A DNA stretch of 5,122 bases, taken from assembly GCA_035524315.1 (NCBI GenBank), contig DATKPD010000019.1, positions 1-5,122 of the forward strand, written 5' to 3'. The DNA comes from BOG-938 sp035524315 (lineage in GTDB: Bacteria; Pseudomonadota; Alphaproteobacteria; Caulobacterales; Caulobacteraceae). Of this stretch, positions 1-5,011 are shown piece by piece. A model generated the notes under the pieces. That model did no database searches. It was not told where the DNA came from and worked only from the letters and a program-made list of their open reading frames with translations. The position numbers and the translations under genes were made by a program. Every line of letters begins with the position of its first letter. Position 1 is the stretch's first letter.

Positions 1-776
1 ACGGCGCGCCGTTCAAGGCGCTGCCGATCTTCGTGGTGCGTCGCTTCCACCACTCCGGCCTGCTGGTGCGCCCCGACGCGAACATCAAGCATCCCAAGGA
101 CCTGGAAGGTAAGAAGGTGGGCGTGCGCGCCTACTCTGTCACCACCGGCGCCTGGACCCGTGCGATCTTCATCAAGGAGTTCGGCATGGACAACTCCAAG
201 GTCAACTGGGTGGTCGACGACGAGGAACACGTCACCCAGATGAAGCTGCCGCCGAACGTGATCCACGCGGCCGAGGGCGATTCCCTTTACGACATGATCA
301 TGCGCGGCGACCTGGTCGCGGGCTTCGAAGGCGCCGCCGGCATCGGCCGCACGGGCAACCCGACCGGCGGCTGGAAGGAGACCGAGGTCGATTTCCCCGA
401 CCTGCTGCCCAACGCGGCGGAACTGGAAGCGGAATGGTTCAACCGCACCGGCGTCTACCCGATGCACGGCACCATCGTGGTCAAGGACTCGGTGCTGGCG
501 GAAAATCCGTGGGTCGCCAAGTCGCTCAACGACGCCTTCACCCAGGCCAAGGACGAGTGGCTGGCGGGCCTCGACAGCCGCATCGCCTCAGGCGCCGAGC
601 TGCCCGGTGACAAGAAGTACGCCAAGCTGGCCAAGCTGGTGGGCGACCCCATGCCCTACGGCCTGAAGGCCAACCTGCCGACCATCACCTATCTGGAAGA
701 AGCCGCCTTCCGCATGAACCTGACGCCCAAGCGGATGTCGGTGGAAGAGCTGTTCGTCGATCCCAGCAAGCTGTAG
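1..776 (+). CDS. 4,5-dihydroxyphthalate decarboxylase-like protein (C-terminal part, 5' end outside window)
   Basis: The reading frame is open from base 3, so the start lies upstream of the window. A GTG at base 33 is internal: the codons before it (GAPFKALPIF) match the family's usual lead into the RxFxHSG-type segment. 257 residues are visible; full-length relatives are about 320-340. The sequence follows the pattern I know for proteins annotated as 4,5-dihydroxyphthalate decarboxylase (Pht5-like), which have a type II periplasmic-binding (NMT1-like) fold. In order these are RRFHHSGLLV, DLEGKKVGVRAYSVTTGAW, an acidic stretch followed by KLPPNV, a RTGVYPMHGTIVVK segment, NPWVAKSLNDAF, MPYGLKAN and a terminal SVEELF. 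In the family, Pht5 removes a carboxyl group from 4,5-dihydroxyphthalate to give protocatechuate in the cytoplasm. Many relatives are untested and some are probably solute-binding proteins. The missing N-terminus would show whether there is a signal peptide. The family call is firm; the substrate is not known. Confidence 0.88.
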   Translation, partial: GAPFKALPIFVVRRFHHSGLLVRPDANIKHPKDLEGKKVGVRAYSVTTGAWTRAIFIKEFGMDNSKVNWVVDDEEHVTQMKLPPNVIHAAEGDSLYDMIMRGDLVAGFEGAAGIGRTGNPTGGWKETEVDFPDLLPNAAELEAEWFNRTGVYPMHGTIVVKDSVLAENPWVAKSLNDAFTQAKDEWLAGLDSRIASGAELPGDKKYAKLAKLVGDPMPYGLKANLPTITYLEEAAFRMNLTPKRMSVEELFVDPSKL

Positions 777-801
777 GCGAGCGACACGACGAGGCGCAGT
801 T

Positions 802-828
802 GAGGCCGGGGCTCGCCCCGGCCTCTTT
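802..828 (+). terminator. Rho-independent terminator after the decarboxylase-like gene
   Basis: Bases 802-811 (GAGGCCGGGG) pair perfectly with 816-825 (CCCCGGCCTC) around a four-base CTCG loop, followed by TTT at 826-828 and a further TTT at 832-834. The hairpin begins 26 bases after the stop at 774-776. The T-rich side faces the plus strand, so it mainly ends the decarboxylase-like transcript. The convergent minus-strand gene stops at 843, so its mRNA also runs into the hairpin, but on that strand no T run follows. Confidence 0.85.
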
Positions 829-842
829 GCGTTTGGGAACGC

Positions 843-1838
843 TCAGCCGAGCAGCTTGAGCGCCTCGGCCGCCAGCGACATATCGGCGACGCGCGCGTAG
901 GGCATCAGGGTCTTCTGCACCTGGAAGTCGATATTGACCTGCTGCATGTAGCGGATGCGGTCGGGCCCCACGGCCAGATTCACGGCGAAGGGCTTGTAGG
1001 TCTGGATGAAATCCCACTCCAGCTCGTGGTCGCGGTCGGTCTCGTTGGGGAACACCGCGCGGCGGGCCTTGATGAAGGCGTCCTTGGCCTGCGGCGACTG
1101 CACGAACCGGTAGAGCTTGGCGTAGGCGGCCAGGCATTTGACCAGGGCCTCGCGCTCGGTGGCGATCTTGCGCGTGGAGGCCCAGGCGCCCTGGTAGGTG
1201 TAGTCGGCCAGCTCGATCGTCATGTTGCCGTGGGAGATCGGGCGGATGTGGAAGCGGTCGGCGTCGAGCGCGGTCGCGCCCAGGCCGGCGTCCACCGTGC
1301 CGGCCGAGACCGCCTTGATGATGTCGGCGCTGGAGCCGATGTTGACGAAGCGCACCTTGGCGATGTCGACATTGTATTTGCGCAGCAGCAGCACCGTCAG
1401 CTGGTAGACCAGGGCCCCGATCGACCCCGTGCCGACCACCTTGCCCTCCAGATCCTTGAGCGACTGGACGTTGGGCTTGCCGGTATACATGGCCGTGGTC
1501 GGCCGCAGCGAACCGCCCGCGAGAATCTTGAGGTCGGCGCCGCGTTCGATCGCTGGCAGCACCTGGCCGAAGCCCGACATCATCGAGACGTCGATCGAGC
1601 CGGACACGATCCCCCCCAGGATGCGCGAGCCGTCCGCCACGCCCATGATTTCGGGCGCCAGGCCGAAGGATTCCAGGTAACGCACCTGCTTCATCAGCTC
1701 GGTCATCACCATGTTCAGGCCGCCCGAGGCGTTGGCGATGGTGACCTTCGCGGAATCGGCGGCGAGGGCCGACGCCGGCGCGGCCAGGGCGACGCCCGCA
1801 CCGATCAGCATGTCTCGACGTGAAAGCGCGTGCGTCAT
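843..1838 (-). CDS. ABC transporter substrate-binding protein, NMT1/SsuA-like, Tat-exported
   Basis: 331 residues. This is probably the extracytoplasmic binding protein of a nitrate/sulfonate/taurine/thiamine-precursor-type ABC importer. The N-terminus carries a twin-arginine motif (SRRDML, residues 6-11), a hydrophobic stretch (about 11-22) and a likely signal peptidase site after SALA (residue 26). The mature protein has the NMT1 layout: a first beta strand (KVTIAN, 31-36), a segment with GGIVSGSIDVSMMS (75-88), a DLEGKVVGTGSIG hinge region (129-141), and a second lobe with ADIIKAVSAGTVDAGL (171-186). The start at 1838 is chosen because a GGGGAGG Shine-Dalgarno lies just upstream and because it places the Tat motif at the N-terminus. 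The frame stays open to 2051, but that extension has no export-signal character. It is convergent with the upstream decarboxylase-like gene and divergent from the ThDP gene. The likely partners are the permease at 4117-4950 and the ATPase beyond it. The ligand is unknown. Confidence 0.93.
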   Translation of the reverse strand: MTHALSRRDMLIGAGVALAAPASALAADSAKVTIANASGGLNMVMTELMKQVRYLESFGLAPEIMGVADGSRILGGIVSGSIDVSMMSGFGQVLPAIERGADLKILAGGSLRPTTAMYTGKPNVQSLKDLEGKVVGTGSIGALVYQLTVLLLRKYNVDIAKVRFVNIGSSADIIKAVSAGTVDAGLGATALDADRFHIRPISHGNMTIELADYTYQGAWASTRKIATEREALVKCLAAYAKLYRFVQSPQAKDAFIKARRAVFPNETDRDHELEWDFIQTYKPFAVNLAVGPDRIRYMQQVNIDFQVQKTLMPYARVADMSLAAEALKLLG

Positions 1839-1839
1839 G

Positions 1840-1847
1840 TCCTCCCC
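1840..1847 (-). promoter_or_regulatory. Ribosome binding site of the substrate-binding protein
   Basis: On the minus strand GGGGAGGA precedes ATG, with the GGAGG core (1841-1845) only two bases from the start codon. The spacing is short, but the purine run is strong and decides for the start at 1838. The next in-frame ATG (codon 10) would remove the twin-arginine motif. Confidence 0.65.
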
Positions 1848-1962
1848 GCTCAAGCCGCCGCCGAACTTTGTGGCCGACGATGCCCGAGCTATAGCGCGTG
1901 AAACCGCCGGCGCCATCCGCCGGTCAGTCCAAAACCAATCGCGGCGGCTCGCATTCAAATTG

Positions 1963-1977
1963 CAAGATCGGATCTTG
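1963..1977. promoter_or_regulatory. Perfect 15-bp palindrome, candidate operator
   Basis: CAAGATC (1963-1969), one central G, and GATCTTG (1971-1977) form a perfect inverted repeat in the divergent gap. It ends three bases before the -10-like TATGAT (1980-1985), a position suited to repression by a dimeric regulator such as a GntR- or MarR-type protein. No regulator gene lies in this window. The symmetry is seen directly; the operator function is inferred. Confidence 0.45.
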
Positions 1978-2074
1978 TTTATGATGTTTACCTGCCATCG
2001 GGTGTTATGAGCCCCACCAAAGCCGGTTCGCGCGGCGCGCACGGCATTCAATCCGGATCGGATGAGGATAGACG

Positions 2075-3622
2075 ATGAATGGAGCCGAGAGTCTCGTCAC
2101 CACCCTGGTGGACAGCGGTGTGGACGTCTGCTTCGCCAACCCCGGCACCTCCGAGATGCACTTCCTGGCGGCGCTGGAGAACCCGCGCATGCGCAGCGTG
2201 CTGTGCCTGTATGAGGGCGTGTGCACCGGCGCGGCCGACGGCTATTTCCGCATGGCCGACAAGCCGGCCTCGACCCTGTTGCATCTGGGCCCCGGTCTGG
2301 CGAACGGCCTGTCCAACCTGCACAACGCCAAGCGCGCCCGCTCGGCCATCGTCAATGTGGTGGGCGAGCACGCGCTGTCGCACCTGAAGTACGACGCGCC
2401 GCTCAAGTCCGACCTGGACGGCATCGCCCGCACTCAGAGCGACTGGCTGCGCCGCACCGACACCGCCAAGTCCCTGGCGACCGACGCGGCCCTGTGCGCC
2501 GCCCAGGCCAAGCTGCGTCCCGGCCGCATCGCCACCCTGGTGCTGCCCGGCGACACCTCTTGGGGCGAAGCTGACGGCCCCGCCCCGCCCGCGCCGATCC
2601 CCTACGCGCCCGGCGCGCCCGACCCGCTGCTGGTGGACCACATCGCCAAGATCCTCACCTCGGGCGAGGAGACGCTGATCGTGTTCGGCGACCACGCCAT
2701 GCGCGGCCGCTGCCTGGAGCTGGCCGGCAAGATCAAGGCCAAGACCGGCGTGCGTCTGGCCACCCAGTTCTTCTCCTCGCGCATCGAGCGCGGGGCCGGC
2801 CGCGTTCCGCTGGAGCGCATTCCCTATGCGGTGCCCCAGGCCCTGGCCTTCCTCAAGGGCTTCAAGCACATCATCACGGTGCAGACCGGCGAGCCGATCG
2901 CCTTTTTCGCCTATCCCAACACCCCTTCGCTGCTGAAGTCGCCGGACGCCACGGTGCATCCGTTCATCGAGCTGGATCACGATCCGGTGGCGGGGCTGGA
3001 AATGCTGGTCGACGCCCTGGGCGCCGGCCACGAAACCGCGGTGCTGCAACCGCGTGACGAGAAGCCCGCGCCCGAGGGCAAGCTGGATCCGGTCAGCATC
3101 GCCCAGGCCCTGGCCTTCGCCCTGCCCGAGAACGCCATCCTGGTGGACGAGAGCCTGACCACCGGCCGCGAGAGCCTGGGCCTGACCGCCGGCGCGCGTC
3201 CGCACGACGTGATTCAGAACATGGGCGGTTCGATCGGCTATGGCACCCCGGTGGCCACCGGCGCCGCCCTCGCCTGCCCCGACCGGCGCGTGTTCTGCAT
3301 GGTGGGCGACGGCAGCGCGATGTACTCGATCCAGTCGCTGTGGACCCAGGCGCGCGAGGGGCTGAACGTCACCACCATCATCTTCGCCAACCACTCGTAT
3401 CAGATCCTCAAGACCGAGTTCGCCAACATGGGCTTCGGCCCGCCCGGACCGCAGGCCCTGTCGATGATCGACATCGGCAATCCGCGCATCGACTGGGTTG
3501 CCATGGGAACCAGCATGGGCGTGCCGTCCGAGCGCGTGACCGACGCGGGCGCCCTGACCCAGGCGCTGATCAACTCGGCGCGCGAGCCGGGGCCGCGGCT
3601 GATCGAGGTGCTGCTGGCTTAA
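2075..3622 (+). CDS. ThDP-dependent enzyme, benzoylformate decarboxylase / acetolactate synthase large-subunit-like
   Basis: 515 residues with the three-part layout of the ThDP decarboxylase/carboligase family. The N-terminal pyrimidine-binding domain (about 1-165) has NPGTSE (22-27), catalytic-type Glu47 in CLYEGVCTGAADGY, and His70 in LLHLGPG. The central domain spans about 185-320. The C-terminal pyrophosphate-binding domain (about 335-515) has the GDG motif (411-413) followed 27 residues after Asp412 by Asn439, the Mg-ThDP ligand pair. Glu47, His70 and the Asp-Asn spacing line up with benzoylformate decarboxylase (Glu47, His70, Asp428/Asn455). The Ser26 equivalent is Thr25, and the segment that carries His281 in that enzyme reads PIAFFAYP here, with no histidine. 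Automated annotation usually calls such proteins acetolactate synthase large subunit, but no small subunit is adjacent, so a role in valine/isoleucine synthesis is unlikely. It probably acts on a 2-oxo acid or related donor in the cytoplasm; substrate unknown. The start is supported by GAGGA at 2064-2068, six bases before ATG. Confidence 0.93.
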   Translation: MNGAESLVTTLVDSGVDVCFANPGTSEMHFLAALENPRMRSVLCLYEGVCTGAADGYFRMADKPASTLLHLGPGLANGLSNLHNAKRARSAIVNVVGEHALSHLKYDAPLKSDLDGIARTQSDWLRRTDTAKSLATDAALCAAQAKLRPGRIATLVLPGDTSWGEADGPAPPAPIPYAPGAPDPLLVDHIAKILTSGEETLIVFGDHAMRGRCLELAGKIKAKTGVRLATQFFSSRIERGAGRVPLERIPYAVPQALAFLKGFKHIITVQTGEPIAFFAYPNTPSLLKSPDATVHPFIELDHDPVAGLEMLVDALGAGHETAVLQPRDEKPAPEGKLDPVSIAQALAFALPENAILVDESLTTGRESLGLTAGARPHDVIQNMGGSIGYGTPVATGAALACPDRRVFCMVGDGSAMYSIQSLWTQAREGLNVTTIIFANHSYQILKTEFANMGFGPPGPQALSMIDIGNPRIDWVAMGTSMGVPSERVTDAGALTQALINSAREPGPRLIEVLLA

Positions 3623-3646
3623 GGCGGCGGGCCCTATCCCGTCCCG

Positions 3647-3763
3647 CTATAGCTGGCGGGTGTACTGGCCCTGCCCGGCCCAGATGGACACCGCCCGGCG
3701 GTCGAACGAGGCGAAGACCTCGCCGCCGAGCCATTGGCCTTCGTGGCATCCGCGATACGTCAC
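3647..3763 (-). pseudogene. C-terminal remnant of an unrecognised protein gene
   Basis: In this frame the minus strand encodes about 38 codons ending in TAG (3649-3647). They include the stretches GCHEGQWLGGEVFASF and VSIWAGQGQYTRQL. Of the 36 codons from 3757 down to the stop, 31 end in G or C, as in the real genes here, and the residues read like the end of a folded protein rather than a random frame. Going further upstream the frame soon loses this bias and meets stops at 3805-3803 and 3817-3815, with no ribosome site or ATG. The best reading is the surviving 3' end of a gene that once converged on the ThDP gene, its body lost near 3760. A GTG-started micro-ORF (3793-3647) is possible but less likely. 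I do not recognise the family. Confidence 0.38.
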
Positions 3764-4003
3764 CAGTCCAAGCCTTGCGGTATGCGGCCTCACGATTAAA
3801 GATCACGAGAGTCGTTATATTGTGGTGAAATACCTGCCCGCTCCTACCGCCAACGAATCGCCTGCGCCGACAACAACCGCTCCAGTGCCGAGCCAATAAA
3901 CAGATCCTGCGGAAGTTGACATCGGTATGGATGGTTGGGAAAGCGCTATTGCCGCATCGCGCCCATGCCGCGAATTGCCGTTATGTCACGAAGACGCCTG
4001 ACC

Positions 4004-4050
4004 CCTTAAGCAGCACTCGTAAGGCTGCTCGATCCAACCAGGATTTAAGG
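4004..4050. repeat. Nested inverted repeats able to form a three-way junction
   Basis: CCTTAA (4004-4009) pairs with TTAAGG (4045-4050). Inside it GCAGC (4010-4014) pairs with GCTGC (4024-4028), with a nine-base loop, and ATCC (4032-4035) pairs with GGAT (4041-4044), with a five-base loop. Only three bases (4029-4031) stay unpaired at the junction. All stems are perfect on both strands. It lies downstream of the minus-strand permease stop, so it could be part of that mRNA's 3' end or a dispersed intergenic element. The stems are short, so chance pairing is not excluded. Confidence 0.4.
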
Positions 4051-4062
4051 AAGGCGCGCCAA

Positions 4063-4107
4063 CCGTAGCAACGGACCTTGCCGATGTCCGACATGGTCTT
4101 GGCAGGG
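4063..4107. repeat. Further hairpins downstream of the permease
   Basis: CCGT (4063-4066) pairs with ACGG (4071-4074). CCTTGCC (4076-4082) pairs with GGCAGGG (4101-4107), with one G-U wobble when read as plus-strand RNA and an A-C mismatch on the minus strand. Within that second hairpin ATGTC (4084-4088) and GACAT (4090-4094) are perfectly symmetrical around one base. With the three-way element next to it, this makes an unusually self-complementary tract. The function is unknown. Confidence 0.3.
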
Positions 4108-4116
4108 CGCCCCGCC

Positions 4117-4950
4117 CTACTCGTCGTGGGCGCGCCAGGGAGCGATGGCGGCTTCGGCGCGGCGGACGAGGGAGGTCAGGCCCACGCCCAGCAGCATCAG
4201 CAGCAGGATCGGCACGAACATCGAGGCGGTGTCGTAGGCGTTGCCGTACTTGACGATCATGGCGCCCAGGCCGGTGATGGCGGTGAAGAACTCGGCCACC
4301 ACCATGCCAATGATCGCCCGCCCGATGCCCAGGCGCAGGCCGGTCATCATGTAGGGCAGCGAGGCCGGCAGGATGATCTTGAGGAAGATCTGCCGCTCGT
4401 TGGCGGCGAAGGCCGTGCCCACGTCGATCAGGGCGCTGGGCACATTGCGCACCCCGGCGGCGGTGTTGATCAGCACCGGGAACACGGCCAGGATGGTGAC
4501 GATGAACAGCTTGGCCGCGTCGCCCAGGCCGAACCACAGGGTGACCAGCGGGATGATCGCGACCAGGGGCGTCGCGTAGAGCGCGTTGACCAGCCAGTCC
4601 GTCGCGGCATCCACCGCCTTGTAGCGGCCGATCAGCAGGCCCACGACGATGCCGATCACCGATGCGGTCACGAAACCCACCAGCAGGGTCTTGAGGCTGC
4701 TCTGCAGGGCGATCCACAATTCCCCGTTGGCCGCCAGGCCGCCAGCCGCCTTGATGATCGCGCTGGGGTACGACATGAACAGCGGGTTGATCTGCCGGCC
4801 GAATATCTCCCAGCCGCCGACCACCACCACGATCGAGATCAGGCGGATGATCCACAGCTTGCTGCCGGCCTTGGGCGGCGGGCCCAGCAGTTCGATCTCT
4901 TCCGATTTCTCGGCGGGCGCTTCCGCCGCGGTCATCCGGATATCCGTCAC
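4117..4950 (-). CDS. ABC transporter permease, SsuC/TauC/NrtB-like
   Basis: 277 residues, the usual size for this class of inner-membrane permease. After a polar cytoplasmic N-terminus (about 1-30) there are six likely membrane segments at about 33-50, 86-108, 121-143, 146-166, 204-225 and 245-264. The cytoplasmic ATPase-docking (EAA) loop lies at about 175-201. It reads DVGTAFAANERQIF and then LKIILPASLPY, with the family's conserved I-LP-x-x-x-P ending. Two copies would form the channel, driven by the ATPase whose gene end lies 61 bases upstream, and fed by a periplasmic binding protein such as the one at 843-1838. The start is GTG at 4950, with GGAGG four bases upstream; an ATG at codon 6 lacks a ribosome site. 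The gene ends with TAG (4119-4117), inside a small hairpin. The family resembles transporters for sulfonates, taurine, nitrate and aromatic acids; the substrate here is undetermined. Confidence 0.95.
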   Translation of the reverse strand: MTDIRMTAAEAPAEKSEEIELLGPPPKAGSKLWIIRLISIVVVVGGWEIFGRQINPLFMSYPSAIIKAAGGLAANGELWIALQSSLKTLLVGFVTASVIGIVVGLLIGRYKAVDAATDWLVNALYATPLVAIIPLVTLWFGLGDAAKLFIVTILAVFPVLINTAAGVRNVPSALIDVGTAFAANERQIFLKIILPASLPYMMTGLRLGIGRAIIGMVVAEFFTAITGLGAMIVKYGNAYDTASMFVPILLLMLLGVGLTSLVRRAEAAIAPWRAHDE

Positions 4951-4954
4951 TTGT

Positions 4955-4959
4955 CCTCC
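4955..4959 (-). promoter_or_regulatory. Ribosome binding site selecting the GTG start of the permease
   Basis: GGAGG on the minus strand ends four bases before GTG (4950-4948). It decides for this start rather than the in-frame ATG at 4935-4933, which has no purine-rich site before it. Confidence 0.75.
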
Positions 4960-4963
4960 AGAC

Positions 4964-4989
4964 CGCCCCGCGACCCAACCGGCGGGGCG
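4964..4989. promoter_or_regulatory. GC-rich hairpin between ATPase and permease genes
   Basis: CGCCCCGC (4964-4971) pairs perfectly with GCGGGGCG (4982-4989) around a ten-base loop. In the minus-strand mRNA it falls between the ATPase stop and the permease ribosome site, ending five bases before GGAGG. There is no T run after it, so it does not look like an intrinsic terminator. It is more likely an mRNA-stability or translation-tuning hairpin, setting the relative level of permease. Confidence 0.45.
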
Positions 4990-5011
4990 CTCGCATTATC
5001 GTTGGATCATA

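Larger units (their letters stand above)
1839..2074. promoter_or_regulatory. Divergent intergenic control region (binding protein / ThDP enzyme)
   Basis: This 236-base gap must hold the promoters for both flanking genes, which are transcribed away from each other. An AT-richer part lies at about 1951-2010. The best plus-strand -10-like hexamer is TATGAT (1980-1985); the only fair -35-like partner, TTGCAA (1960-1965), is 14 bases away, which is short for a sigma-70 promoter. For the minus strand a TATAGC (1893-1888) is a weak -10-like site without a convincing -35. The 8-mer GATCGGAT occurs at 1966-1973, inside the palindrome, and again at 2056-2063, just before the ThDP gene's ribosome site. 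The region as a control region is well supported by gene layout; the exact promoters are not. Confidence 0.6.
3623..4116. other. 494-base gene-poor stretch between ThDP gene and permease
   Basis: No complete gene is supported here. From the left it holds a coding-like C-terminal remnant on the minus strand (3647-3763) and a lower-GC part (28 G/C of 60 bases at 3781-3840, well below the flanking genes). It also holds an isolated perfect TTGACA (3916-3921) with no good -10 at 16-18 bases, and a cluster of short inverted repeats from 4004 to 4118. The convergent ThDP gene and permease both end into it. The small imperfect hairpin CCCGC/GCGGG (3643-3647 with 3656-3660) after the ThDP stop lacks a T run, so no clear intrinsic terminator is seen for either gene. 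The mixture of a gene remnant and a composition shift suggests an old rearrangement or deletion. Confidence 0.6.

Noticed and set aside
33..35. GTG at 33 as the start of the decarboxylase-like gene
   Set aside because: The frame is open to the window edge and the upstream residues match the family, so the gene starts outside the window.
1839..2051. 71-codon N-terminal extension of the binding-protein frame, open to 2051
   Set aside because: It covers the divergent promoter region, lacks export-signal character, and would bury the Tat motif. The start at 1838 has a strong ribosome site.
2048..3394. Long minus-strand frame (448 aa) opposite the ThDP gene
   Set aside because: It is rich in H, Q, R and G in the manner of an antisense frame of a high-GC gene, with no recognisable domain. 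The plus-strand ThDP gene explains the region.
3643..3660. CCCGC/GCGGG hairpin after the ThDP stop as a terminator
   Set aside because: The stem is five to seven weak pairs and no T run follows.
3570..3896. 108-aa minus-strand and 79-aa plus-strand frames in the gap after the ThDP gene
   Set aside because: Third-position G/C is weak over their unique parts, there is no ribosome site or domain, and they overlap the better-supported remnant frame at 3647-3763.
4104..4118. AGGGCG/CGCCCT hairpin over the permease stop as an intrinsic terminator
   Set aside because: The stem is only six pairs with a three-base loop and no T run follows on the minus strand.
3986..4996. 336-aa minus-strand frame overlapping the permease
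   Set aside because: It is a frame-shifted shadow of the permease (low-complexity R/P/G/D), and it runs past the true permease stop.
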